Notes: generated by a model not told the origin, from the sequence alone. A stretch of 11,997 nucleotides of DNA from an uncultured Rivibacter sp. (GCA_946481025.1 CAMLNA010000130.1:1-11997); one strand, 5' to 3'; shown: positions 1-6,888, counted from the first letter of the stretch. A program made the numbers and translations.

Positions 1-2
1 GG

Positions 3-61
3 CGGGCCTTGCTTGGGAGCGGCCCGGCGCGGCGGCCCGAGGCGGCAAGGAATGGCACTGG
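3..61 (+). repeat. GC-rich intergenic repeat, copy 1
   Basis: Positions 3-39 match positions 6806-6841 in the same orientation with a single one-base insertion (TTGGGAGCGG here, TTGGGGCGG there). About 13 bases further on both copies share TGGCACTGG (53-61 here). Inside the core CGGGCC (3-8) can pair with either of two GGCCCG blocks (21-26 or 34-39), giving alternative hairpins. This copy lies 3' of the DUF4390 gene, outside any credible reading frame, and may extend left past the window edge. It looks like a dispersed intergenic element; the family is not one I can name. Confidence 0.6.
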
Positions 62-84
62 CAACAGCTCTTCGAGAAGGGGCC

Positions 85-687
85 TCAGCGTACCGCGACT
101 TCGGGCACCTGGAGCTTGCGTTCGACCGAAAGATCCCAGTCGGCCTGGCCGCCCACGCCGATCTGAAGCGGTCGCGGCAGCTGGGCGGTGTCGAGCCGGT
201 AGCGGAATTCGAGGTAGTAGTTGTCGTCGCCCGCGGCCAGCGGTTCGGCGAGGCGCCAGCGCACCACGCGCTGCACGGCCGCCAGCGCTTCGGTCAGGCT
301 TTCGTAGGTCTGGCTCAGGCTGCCGAAGCTCACCTTGTAGCGCCGCGTGAGCGGCTGGTAGGCCAGGCGCCAGCTGCGGCTGGCATTGGCCACGCGCTTG
401 TCGCGCCAGTACCAGCGGTAGCGGTAGAGGTCGGCCTCGGCCACGAAATGCAGCGGCACGCCTTTTTGCAGGGCGTCCTCGACGGCCTTGGTGAGCTCGA
501 ACCGCACCGTGAAGCTCAGCAGCACGCCCTCTTCGGTGCGCGACGTTTCGATCAGCGGCAGGTCGACGTTGCCCGCGCGCGCCGGCGGCACCCAGAACAT
601 GAGGCACGCCACGAGGCACCAGCCGGCCATCGCCAGCCTGGCCGCTGACGGCCAGGAACTGCGCAAAACCTCGAGGCGGCTGGTCAC
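85..687 (-). CDS. DUF4390 domain protein, probably exported or membrane-anchored
   Basis: A 200-residue protein with a hydrophobic stretch at about residues 16-38 ending in ARAG, which is either a signal peptide or an N-terminal anchor, so the body should lie outside the cytoplasm. The rest is a beta-rich domain with many aromatic and charged residues (YRYRWYWRDKRV at about 88-99, YYLEFRYRLD at about 157-166). Family resemblance and position directly after rsmB identify it as a DUF4390 protein; in Burkholderiales this gene commonly sits between rsmB and the ntrY/ntrX two-component genes, which would lie beyond the left edge. No catalytic motif is visible and the function is unknown. The GTG start at 687-685 overlaps the rsmB stop by four bases (GTGA), so translation is probably coupled to rsmB. 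The placement of the start follows from this overlap and from the hydrophobic N-terminus. Confidence 0.85.
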   Translation of the reverse strand: MTSRLEVLRSSWPSAARLAMAGWCLVACLMFWVPPARAGNVDLPLIETSRTEEGVLLSFTVRFELTKAVEDALQKGVPLHFVAEADLYRYRWYWRDKRVANASRSWRLAYQPLTRRYKVSFGSLSQTYESLTEALAAVQRVVRWRLAEPLAAGDDNYYLEFRYRLDTAQLPRPLQIGVGGQADWDLSVERKLQVPEVAVR

Positions 688-2027
688 TGTTCTTTTCGGA
701 TGTTCGGCTGGTGGGCTGCGTCGGTCTTCGTGGCCTTTTCGAGGAGGGCGTAGTAGAACCCGTCGAGCGGCGCAGGCGGGGCGGATGCCTGCGAGCCATT
801 GTCAGGCACGGGCAGCAGGTGACCGGGCGAAGGCCGGGCGCTGGCGTCGGGTGCACGTTGCAAAAAAGCGTCGATCTGGTGCTTGCCCTCGACAGGAAAC
901 ACCGAACAGGTGCAGTACAGCAGCCGCCCGCCCGGCGCCAGCAGCGGCCACAGCGCATCGAGCAGTTGTGCCTGGGTTTGCGCCAGCGCGGCGAGGTCGG
1001 CCTCGCGGCGCAGCCAGCGCACGTCAGGGTGGCGGCGCACGATGCCGGAGGCACTGCAGGGCGCGTCGAGCAGGATGGCATCGAACGGACGGCCGTCCCA
1101 CCAGGTGGCGGGCTCGCGCGCGTCGGCGGCTTTCAGCTGAGCTTGCAGGTGCACGCGCTGCAAGGTCTCGTGCACGCGCTGCAGGCGCTGCTCGTCGGCA
1201 TCGAGCGCCAGCACCTCCAGGTCGGCCAGCTCCAGCAGGTGCGCGGTCTTGCCGCCCGGTGCCGCGCAGGCGTCGAGCACGCGGGCGCCGGGCTTCAGGC
1301 CTTCGCCCAGCAGCAGCGGGGCGGCCAGCTGGGCGGCACCGTCCTGCACCGACACGGCGCCTTCGGCAAAGCCGGGCAGCGCCTGCACCGGCACCGGCCT
1401 CGTGAGCACCACGGTGTGCGAACCGGCCGGCTCGGCCGCGATGCCCGCGTCGGCCAGGCGCTGCAGATAGCCCGCGGCGTCGCCCTGGCGGGCGTTGACC
1501 CGCAGCGTCATCGGCGGGTGCTGGTTGGCGGCGGCCAGCAGCGCGTCGGCCTGGGCCGGCCAGTCCTTGCGCAGGCGCTTGATCCACCACGGCGGATGGT
1601 TCCAGCGTGCCACCGGGTCGCTGCCGGTGGCGGCCACCAGCGCGTCGCGTTCGCGCAGGAACCGGCGCAGCACCGCGTTGACGAAACCCGACTGCGCACG
1701 CGCTCGCCGCTTGGCCGCATCGACCGCCTGGTCGACCAGCGTGTGCGGCGCATAGGGCGCCTGCGCCTCGTCCCAGATCAGGGCGAGCGCGGTGAGCAGC
1801 AGCGCATCGAGCCAGGGCGCCGGTGTCTTGCTGGCAAGCTGCTGGCGCAGCGCCATGGCGCGGCCGAGCTGGCGCAGCGTCTGGAAGGCCAGCGCCTGCG
1901 TGCCCGGGCGCGCAGGCGCCGGGCAGGCGGCGAGCGCATCGTTGAGGGAGCGGCCGGCGCGCACGGCCGCCACCGCATCGGCGGTGTGCGACAGCAGCTG
2001 GGCAAGGGGGAGTGCGGGTGTATTCAC
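684..2027 (-). CDS. rsmB: 16S rRNA (cytosine-967 C5)-methyltransferase RsmB
   Basis: A 447-residue cytoplasmic enzyme that methylates C967 of 16S rRNA with S-adenosylmethionine. The N-terminal part (about 1-140) is the NusB-like RNA-binding domain, including GFVNAVLRR (114-122). The catalytic Rossmann domain shows the SAM-binding motif LDACAAPGGKT (251-261), the motif IV cysteine in DAPCSASG (C324), HPDVRW (333-338), and the motif VI cysteine in YCTCS (C374). C324 and C374 are the release and nucleophile cysteines of the family. LDGFYYALLEK (421-431) is the usual C-terminal signature. Length matches the family (about 430-450). The start is GTG at 2027; the first residues lead straight into the conserved helix TADAVAAVRAG, so little N-terminal sequence can be missing. 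No clear Shine-Dalgarno precedes it. It is followed by DUF4390 with a GTGA overlap and is divergent from the DUF1778 gene. Confidence 0.96.
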   Translation of the reverse strand: MNTPALPLAQLLSHTADAVAAVRAGRSLNDALAACPAPARPGTQALAFQTLRQLGRAMALRQQLASKTPAPWLDALLLTALALIWDEAQAPYAPHTLVDQAVDAAKRRARAQSGFVNAVLRRFLRERDALVAATGSDPVARWNHPPWWIKRLRKDWPAQADALLAAANQHPPMTLRVNARQGDAAGYLQRLADAGIAAEPAGSHTVVLTRPVPVQALPGFAEGAVSVQDGAAQLAAPLLLGEGLKPGARVLDACAAPGGKTAHLLELADLEVLALDADEQRLQRVHETLQRVHLQAQLKAADAREPATWWDGRPFDAILLDAPCSASGIVRRHPDVRWLRREADLAALAQTQAQLLDALWPLLAPGGRLLYCTCSVFPVEGKHQIDAFLQRAPDASARPSPGHLLPVPDNGSQASAPPAPLDGFYYALLEKATKTDAAHQPNIRKEQ

Positions 2028-2037
2028 GGAGCCGCAA

Positions 2038-2043
2038 AGTCTA
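2038..2043 (-). promoter_or_regulatory. Possible -10 element for rsmB
   Basis: On the minus strand TAGACT lies ten bases before the GTG start of rsmB. A transcript starting about seven bases downstream would have only a few leader bases, which fits the absence of a Shine-Dalgarno sequence. No convincing -35 hexamer is seen at 16-18 bases upstream, so the call is weak. Confidence 0.25.
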
Positions 2044-2123
2044 TGCGCTACCGTGCCACCTGCCCGCCGCGGGGTTCGGCAGGTCGAGCGCGTTCACGCA
2101 ATGTGACTTTCGTTGCGCATCGG

Positions 2124-2140
2124 CGAGGGCCTTTCCCTCG
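2124..2140. repeat. Small inverted repeat between rsmB and the DUF1778 gene
   Basis: CGAGGG, a 5-base loop CCTTT, then CCCTCG: a perfect 6-bp stem in the 173-base divergent intergenic region. It could be an operator half-site pair or chance in GC-rich DNA. A DUF1778 ribbon-helix-helix protein would bind a site of this kind near its own promoter, but that link is only an inference. Confidence 0.25.
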
Positions 2141-2200
2141 AACAGGTGGATTCTTTTTCGTCGTGCGCGCTCTAGACTGCTTGCCAAGGAGACTGCTGTC

Positions 2201-2419
2201 ATGAGCCTGCACGCCACCGTCGAATTCAACGTCCCGGCCACCGAGATCGACCTCATCGATCTCGCTGCACGCGTCTCCGGCGTGAGCCGTTCCGAGTTCA
2301 TGCTGCGCTCGGCTGCGGAGCGCGCGCAGGAGATCCTGCTCGACGGCCCGGCGCAACGCGAAGTACCCGAAACCGACAGCCACCTCGAACTGGTGGACGC
2401 CGCGCGCATGGTCTGCTGA
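2201..2419 (+). CDS. DUF1778 (TacA-type ribbon-helix-helix) protein, no toxin partner
   Basis: A 72-residue protein. The sequence VEFNVPATEIDLIDLAARVS, followed by GVSRSEFMLRSAAERAQEIL, is the ribbon-helix-helix pattern of DUF1778 proteins, the antitoxins and repressors of TacAT (DUF1778-GNAT acetyltransferase) modules. They bind DNA as dimers and repress their own operon. A good ribosome binding site (AAGGAG, about 2186-2191) supports the ATG at 2201. The usual companion GNAT toxin is absent: downstream are only 29 bases before a strong hairpin, then a convergent gene. The protein is also short for TacA (usually about 90 residues), and its tail (VPETDSHLELVDAARMVC) does not resemble the toxin-binding extension. 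It is therefore more likely a stand-alone regulator or a leftover antitoxin. The DNA-binding fold is well supported; the role is not. Confidence 0.85.
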   Translation: MSLHATVEFNVPATEIDLIDLAARVSGVSRSEFMLRSAAERAQEILLDGPAQREVPETDSHLELVDAARMVC

Positions 2420-2448
2420 CGCAGCGCCCGCTCCCCCTCTCCTTCTTG

Positions 2449-2485
2449 AAGCGACAAGGCCCGCATTCGCGGGCCTTGTCGCTTT
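2449..2485. terminator. Rho-independent-type terminator, probably bidirectional
   Basis: A perfect 16-bp stem: AAGCGACAAGGCCCGC (2449-2464), loop ATTC, GCGGGCCTTGTCGCTT (2469-2484), then a short T run broken by G (TTTGTGG). It lies between the convergent DUF1778 gene (ends 2419) and the flavoprotein gene (ends 2500). The A/T pairs at the base give a short U tract in either direction, so it can serve both transcripts. Confidence 0.85.
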
Positions 2486-2499
2486 GTGGCGTCACCCTT

Positions 2500-3777
2500 T
2501 CAGGCCAGTGAATCCGCCCAGATGGTGCGCGCCCAGTTCCAGCCGTACACACCTTCGAGCTCGCTCGGCGCAGCCGACACGCCCCCCGAGCCCGCCACCG
2601 GCTTGAAGGTCTTCTCGGCCGCCACGTACTCGTGCACGCTGGCCACGTGGATCACGTTTTTCGCGTCCACGAAGCTGTAGCAGGTGTTGGTGAGCATCGG
2701 TGCCGGGTTGATCTCCCAGCCGCTGAGTTCGGCCACGATGGCCGCGGCGGCGACCTTGGCATGGTTGTTGGCCATGTGGCCGCTCTTGGGCATGCCGGCG
2801 CCCAGCTGGATGGCGTCGCCGACCACATGGATGTCCTTGGCCGCGGTCGATTCGAAGTTGAGCCAGTTCACGTGGCACCAGCGTGCGTTCGCGTTGGCCA
2901 GCCCCGTCTGCACGGCAATGGCGCCCGCGCGCATCGAGGGCAGCACGTTCAGCACGTCGGCCCGCACGTCGGCCTGCACTTCGAACTTGACCGTGCGGCT
3001 GGCGCCATCGACCGCCACCGCCTTGTGCTGCGGGCGGTATTCGACGATGCCGCCGTACTGTTCGGCCCACACCTTCTTGAAGAGCCCGGGCTTCGACGTG
3101 ACGTCCGGGTTGGCGTCGAGCACCAGCACCTTGGAGCGCGGCTTGGCCGCCTTGAAGTAGCTGGCCACCTGGCAGGCGCGCTCATACGGCCCCGGCGGGC
3201 AGCGGTACGGCGCCTCGGGAATGGTGAGCGCATAGACGCCGCCGTCGGGCATGGCCTCGAGCTGGCGGCGCAGCGCCACCGTCTCGGGCCCGGCCTTCCA
3301 CGCCTGCAGCACGGCGCCGGAAGCGTGCGCCGCGGCGCTGCCGGTGATGCTGTCCCACATCAGCTCGATGCCCGGCGAGAGCACCAGCTTGTCGTAGGCG
3401 ATGGCCGGGCCCGAGGCGAGCACCGCCACCTTCCTGGCGGGGTCGATGCTCGCCACCGTGTCCTTCACGATGCGCACGCCGTGCGTCTTGCCGAGTGCGG
3501 TGTAGGGCGTGGTGATGTCGGCCAGCGTCTTGCTGCCGCCCAGCACGAGGTTGGACACCGGGCAGGACACGAAGGCCTCGTTGGGTTCGACGAGCACCAC
3601 GTCGATGCGGTAGCCCGACAGCAGCCGCACGTACTTGGCCGCGGTGGCGCCGCCGTAGCCGCCGCCCACGACCAGCACGCGCGCCTTCGACGGCACCCCG
3701 GCCGTGCTGGCGCAACCGCCCACCAGGCCCATGGCCGCCCATGCGGCGGAGGTCTTCAGCAGCTCGCGTCTTTGCAT
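2500..3777 (-). CDS. fccB: Flavocytochrome c sulfide dehydrogenase, flavoprotein subunit
   Basis: A 425-residue FAD enzyme of the sulfide dehydrogenase/SQR superfamily, expected to oxidise sulfide in the periplasm and pass electrons to the cytochrome c encoded just upstream. The FAD-binding fingerprint is VVGGGYGGATAA (36-47). The three key cysteines of FccB are present: C72 (FVSCPVSN, the site of covalent FAD attachment in the family), C193 (YRCPPGPYERA) and C366 (NTCYSFV), which form the redox-active disulfide. VVGDAI (318-323) and MPKSGHMANN (329-338) are also typical. The N-terminus carries a twin-arginine motif (QRRELLK, 2-8) and then LVGGC (18-22), so it may be Tat-exported and possibly lipidated at C22. 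The ATG at 3777 has a GAGGAG binding site and starts the Tat signal; the longer open frame upstream runs through the cytochrome gene and is not real. It follows the cytochrome stop by 11 bases. Confidence 0.9.
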   Translation of the reverse strand: MQRRELLKTSAAWAAMGLVGGCASTAGVPSKARVLVVGGGYGGATAAKYVRLLSGYRIDVVLVEPNEAFVSCPVSNLVLGGSKTLADITTPYTALGKTHGVRIVKDTVASIDPARKVAVLASGPAIAYDKLVLSPGIELMWDSITGSAAAHASGAVLQAWKAGPETVALRRQLEAMPDGGVYALTIPEAPYRCPPGPYERACQVASYFKAAKPRSKVLVLDANPDVTSKPGLFKKVWAEQYGGIVEYRPQHKAVAVDGASRTVKFEVQADVRADVLNVLPSMRAGAIAVQTGLANANARWCHVNWLNFESTAAKDIHVVGDAIQLGAGMPKSGHMANNHAKVAAAAIVAELSGWEINPAPMLTNTCYSFVDAKNVIHVASVHEYVAAEKTFKPVAGSGGVSAAPSELEGVYGWNWARTIWADSLA

Positions 3778-3788
3778 GGCGAGGCTCC

Positions 3789-4100
3789 TCACTTCTTCTG
3801 CGCCGCGAAGTAGGCGGCCAGCTGTTCGATCTGCGCGTCGCTGTAGCCCTTGGCGAGCTGGTGCATCACGGTGGCCTGGCGCGTGCCGGCCTTGAAGCCC
3901 TTCATCTGCTCGACGATGTAGCCGGCCGGCAGGCCCGCGAGGCCCGGCACGCCAGAACCTTCGATGGCGCGGCCGTCGGTGCCGTGGCAGTTGGCGCAGG
4001 TGGCCGCCAGGCTGCGTGCGCGCAGCGCGGTGACGTCCTGCGCCTGCGCGCCGGCCACCGCGCCCAGCAGCGCCAGCCACATCAGGGCTCTTGTCCGCAT
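3789..4100 (-). CDS. Small monoheme cytochrome c, electron acceptor subunit of flavocytochrome c
   Basis: A 103-residue class I cytochrome c. Residues 1-20 (MRTRALMWLALLGAVAGAQA) form a Sec signal peptide with an AQA cleavage site. The heme attachment motif is CANCH (35-39), followed by HGTDGRAI and GVPGLAGLPAGYI, typical of cytochrome c553-like domains. M79 in ATVMHQLAKGYSD is the likely sixth heme ligand, and QIEQLAAYFAAQKK is the usual C-terminal helix. It has one heme, unlike the diheme FccA of Chromatium-type enzymes, and resembles the monoheme (SoxE-like) partners. A strong AGAAGGAGA binding site precedes the ATG at 4100. Its location 11 bases before the flavoprotein gene, with matching periplasmic export, argues that the two form one enzyme. 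It starts 17 bases after the M48 protease stop. Confidence 0.9.
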   Translation of the reverse strand: MRTRALMWLALLGAVAGAQAQDVTALRARSLAATCANCHGTDGRAIEGSGVPGLAGLPAGYIVEQMKGFKAGTRQATVMHQLAKGYSDAQIEQLAAYFAAQKK

Positions 4101-4117
4101 GGCGTTCTCCTTCTTGT

Positions 4118-6154
4118 TCAGTCGAGCTTCAGTTCCAGGTAGTGCCGCGCGAGCACCGGCGGCAGCGGCGCGTCCAGCAGCAGCGCCGCGAGCCGCAGGG
4201 CGTCGGCCGCCTCCTCGCGCAAGGCCGGCGTCTCACGCATGGCGCAGGCCTCGTCGACCCAGGCACGCAACAGCACCGGCCGCAGCATCCACGACAACTC
4301 CTGCACGCCCCACAGCGCATGCATCAGCATGTCGGCATCGGGCGGACGACAAGGCGGCAGATCGCGGCCGGCGTCACGGTAGCGCCCGGCCCATGACGCC
4401 ATCACCGCCAGGTACCACGCATGGCCGGCCGCGCCCACCGCCGCTGCCGCTTCAGCGGCCGGCACCAGGCGCGCCAGGAAAGCCGTCATGGTGGCGATGT
4501 GGTCGACCATCGGCAAAGGCAGATTCGTCATGTCGTTATCTGCCGAGGCCGCCGCGGCGGCACGCGGCGGCCGCGTCTCGCCGAGGCGGTGGCGCATGGC
4601 CAGCCAGCGCAGCCGGTCGATCGGCCGCACCAGGCCGTCAGCACTCATCACGCGGCGGGCCGCTTCGACCAGCGCCTGGCGCTCGGGCACGGGCGCCGGA
4701 CGCGAACGGTCGAGCAGCAGCTCGAAGGCCGGCGCGCGGGCCGCAAAGCTGAGCAGTTGAACGTCGGAGCGCACGCGGCCGGCCGATGCGACGCCTTCGG
4801 TTTCTTCGCGCCAGGCCTGCTTCTCCCGCGCGCTGCCGGGCGTCAGCAGCAGGGCCAGCAGCGCCGCGCGGCGCTCGCCCGGGCCCTGCAGGAACTTCAG
4901 GCGGCCCAGCGCGTCGAGTTCGTCCTGGCCGGCCGTGGGACTCTGCAATGCCAGCGGCACGAAGGCCTTGCCCTCCGGTTCGGCGGGGCGAGCGCCGGGC
5001 GGCGGCTCGGTGTCGGGCAGGTCGGGGCCGAACTGCGGCGGCGGGTCGTTGTCGGGCGTGGTGGGCATGGTGTTCGCGGCCTGCAGGGCCGTCGCAGGCA
5101 GCCGTGCATCGTCGCGCGTCGCCGCGGCGCTGTCCATCGGGACTGCCGCCTCGGCAGCAGCCAGGTCGAGCGGCGCTGCCGGCAGCGGCGCCATCTCGCG
5201 GCCGCAGACCCGCCTCACCCGCTCGGCCAGCGGCGGGTGGGTGGCCAGCCAGCCGCCCAGCGAAAGACGCGCCGGCACGTGCAGCAGCATCGCGGCCACC
5301 ATGTCGGCCCGCGGGTGATGCAGCCGGCCGCGCGGCCTTTCGCTCTGGAACCAGATCTTGCGCAGCGTGCCGCCCAGCCCGTCGCGACTGCGCGTGAACT
5401 GCACGGCGCTGGCATCGGCGGCATGCTCGCGCTGGCGCGACACGGCGGCCTGCAGCACCCGGCCGGCCAGCCAGCCCACCCAGCCCGCCGCCAGGAACGC
5501 CACGCCGACCAGCACGCCCGGCAGGCTGCGGCGGCCCAGCTCGTCGGGTTCGATCAGCGAGCGGCCGTACCCGTGCACCAGCGACAGCCCCCACACCAGC
5601 GCGAGCAGGCGCATCTGCAGGCGCAGGTCGCCGGCATGGACGTGGCCGAACTCGTGCGCGACCAGGCCTTGCAGCTCGTCACGGGTGAGGCATTCGAGCG
5701 CGCCCCGCGTGACCGCGAGCACCGTCGCGTCGCGGCTCCAGCCGGCCACGAAGGCATTGATGGCGTCTTCGCGCTCGAGCACGTAGAGCGCCGGCCGCGG
5801 CAGGCCGGAGGCGATGGCCATTTCGTCCACCACGTTGGCCAGCCGCTTCTCCGCCAGGTCGCGCGGCGCGGTGATCTCGCGCCCCCCCACCCAGGCTGCG
5901 ACGTGCCGGCCGCCACCATCGCGCAGCCGCCAGGCCTCGACCACGCAGCCGCCCAGCACGAACAGCAGCACCACCGCGGTGTTGGTCTCGAAGAACAACG
6001 GCGGGTAGTCGGCCAGGCCCCAGGTGACGAGCTTGTAGAGCCCTGCCAGCGCCAGGTTGACGGCCGCCGCCACGCCCAGCAGCAGCACGGCAAACAGCAG
6101 CAGCAGCCGCTCGGTGGCGGCGCGGGCTTCGTCCTGCTGCTGGCGGAACCTCAC
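4118..6154 (-). CDS. M48-family (HtpX/Ste24-like) membrane zinc metalloprotease with large C-terminal extension
   Basis: A 678-residue protein if the GTG at 6154 is used. Membrane segments lie at about 14-40 and 57-75, with a further hydrophobic segment at about 212-236. The M48 active site is HEFGH (167-171, in LQGLVAHEFGHVHAGD) and the third zinc ligand is E243 in QREHAADA; ATHPPLAERV (304-313) is another family hallmark. Residues about 330-410 are Ala/Pro-rich and probably a flexible linker. The last ~270 residues form an alpha-helical domain that I do not recognise; VMSADGLVRPIDRLRWLAM (502-520) faintly recalls TerB-like acidic helices. The open frame continues to 6361, but that stretch overlaps lemA and has low-complexity Ser/Arg/Pro composition, so it is a shadow. 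The GTG lies 10 bases after the lemA stop. LemA-M48 neighbours are common, and the pair is thought to act in envelope quality control; substrates are unknown. Confidence 0.88.
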   Translation of the reverse strand: MRFRQQQDEARAATERLLLLFAVLLLGVAAAVNLALAGLYKLVTWGLADYPPLFFETNTAVVLLFVLGGCVVEAWRLRDGGGRHVAAWVGGREITAPRDLAEKRLANVVDEMAIASGLPRPALYVLEREDAINAFVAGWSRDATVLAVTRGALECLTRDELQGLVAHEFGHVHAGDLRLQMRLLALVWGLSLVHGYGRSLIEPDELGRRSLPGVLVGVAFLAAGWVGWLAGRVLQAAVSRQREHAADASAVQFTRSRDGLGGTLRKIWFQSERPRGRLHHPRADMVAAMLLHVPARLSLGGWLATHPPLAERVRRVCGREMAPLPAAPLDLAAAEAAVPMDSAAATRDDARLPATALQAANTMPTTPDNDPPPQFGPDLPDTEPPPGARPAEPEGKAFVPLALQSPTAGQDELDALGRLKFLQGPGERRAALLALLLTPGSAREKQAWREETEGVASAGRVRSDVQLLSFAARAPAFELLLDRSRPAPVPERQALVEAARRVMSADGLVRPIDRLRWLAMRHRLGETRPPRAAAAASADNDMTNLPLPMVDHIATMTAFLARLVPAAEAAAAVGAAGHAWYLAVMASWAGRYRDAGRDLPPCRPPDADMLMHALWGVQELSWMLRPVLLRAWVDEACAMRETPALREEAADALRLAALLLDAPLPPVLARHYLELKLD

Positions 6155-6164
6155 GCGGGCCGGG

Positions 6165-6758
6165 TCAGAACTGCACCTTGACGGCGGCGCGCTCCGCGTC
6201 GCTCGTGGTGGCCTGCAGCATGGCGGCCTCGCGGAAGCCGAACAAGCCGGCCAGCACGCTGGTGGGGAACTGCTGCGCGGCGTTGTTGTAGTCGAGCGTG
6301 GCGTCGTTGAAGAGCTGGCGCGAGAACGCGACCTTGTTCTCGGTGCTGGTGAGTTCTTCACTCAACTCGCGCAGGGTCTGGTCGGCCTTCAGCTCGGGGT
6401 AGGCCTCCACCAGCGCCATCAGGCGCCCCATCGCGCCGGTGAGCACCTGCTCGGCCACGCCCAGGCTCTTCATCGCGCCGGCATCGCTCGGGCGGCCACG
6501 CGCCACGTCGGCCGCGGCACGAGCCTGGTTGCGCGCGGCGGTCACCGCTTCGAGGGTTTCACGCTCGTGCTCGAGGTACTTCCTGGCGGTTTCGACCAGG
6601 TTGGGGATCAGGTCGTAGCGGCGCTTGAGCTGCACGTCGATTTGCGCAAAGGCGTTGGCGATCGCATTGCGCAGCCGCACCAGCCGGTTGTAGGCGCCCA
6701 CGGCCCAGAAGCCGAGCACGGCCAGGATGACGAGGGTGACGATCTGCGTAGAGCTCAT
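6165..6758 (-). CDS. lemA: LemA family membrane protein
   Basis: A 197-residue protein. Residues about 5-22 (QIVTLVILAVLGFWAVGA) form one N-terminal membrane helix; the remainder is the helical LemA domain, expected outside the cytoplasmic membrane. Family signatures are YNRLVRLRNAIANAFAQIDV, LKRRYDLIPNLVETARKYL, and LFNDATLDYNNAAQQFPTSV followed by LFGFREAAMLQA. The ATG at 6758 gives the normal LemA N-terminus. Upstream in-frame sequence runs into the repeat region and is not coding. It heads the putative four-gene operon with the M48 protease, 10 bases downstream, and then the flavocytochrome genes. LemA function is unsettled. The pairing with an M48 protease suggests an adaptor or scaffold for it, which is an inference from conserved neighbourhood. 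Confidence 0.95.
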   Translation of the reverse strand: MSSTQIVTLVILAVLGFWAVGAYNRLVRLRNAIANAFAQIDVQLKRRYDLIPNLVETARKYLEHERETLEAVTAARNQARAAADVARGRPSDAGAMKSLGVAEQVLTGAMGRLMALVEAYPELKADQTLRELSEELTSTENKVAFSRQLFNDATLDYNNAAQQFPTSVLAGLFGFREAAMLQATTSDAERAAVKVQF

Positions 6759-6788
6759 GCCGACACCCCGCTCGCCGAGTACGGCGAT

Positions 6789-6807
6789 CGACCCTCCGCG
6801 AGGGTCG
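6789..6807. repeat. Perfect 8-bp inverted repeat upstream of lemA
   Basis: CGACCCTC, loop CGC, GAGGGTCG: a perfect 8-bp stem with a 3-base loop, 31 bases upstream of the lemA start and touching the left end of repeat copy 2. In a lemA transcript it would be a hairpin in the 5' leader. There is no T tract, so a terminator is unlikely. It may be part of the repeat element; the matching area of copy 1 is outside the window. Confidence 0.5.
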
Positions 6808-6862
6808 GGCCTTGCTTGGGGCGGCCCGGCGCGGCGGCCCGTGATAGACGCGTTGGCACTGG
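6806..6862 (+). repeat. GC-rich intergenic repeat, copy 2
   Basis: Positions 6806-6841 match 3-39 except for one missing base, and TGGCACTGG (6854-6862) recurs at nearly the same distance as in copy 1, with the 12-13 bases between them diverged. As in copy 1, CGGGCC (6806-6811) can pair with GGCCCG at 6823-6828 or 6836-6841. It lies in the 170-base gap between the transglutaminase-like gene and lemA, in what would be the lemA leader. Confidence 0.6.
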
Positions 6863-6888
6863 AGTGTCTCCTACTGGCAAGTGCGGCG

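Noticed and set aside
711..2204. Open plus-strand frame of 497 codons opposite rsmB
   Set aside because: Antisense shadow of a confidently identified rsmB. The product has low-complexity Arg/Gly/Gln composition and no domain.
2201..2499. Complete TacAT toxin-antitoxin module
   Set aside because: Only the DUF1778 half is present. There is no acetyltransferase frame before the terminator or upstream.
2500..4080. Single frame apparently fusing a cytochrome-region peptide to the flavoprotein
   Set aside because: The extra N-terminal part is the cytochrome c gene read in the wrong frame. A Tat signal and ribosome binding site mark the true start at 3777.
4421..6181. Open plus-strand frame of 586 codons opposite the M48 protease
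   Set aside because: Gln/Arg/His/Gly-rich composition with no recognisable domain. It is the GC-rich antisense shadow of a gene with HEFGH and other M48 motifs.
6155..6361. N-terminal extension of the M48 protease into lemA
   Set aside because: The residues are Ser/Arg/Pro low complexity and fully overlap lemA. The GTG at 6154 just after the lemA stop is the natural start.
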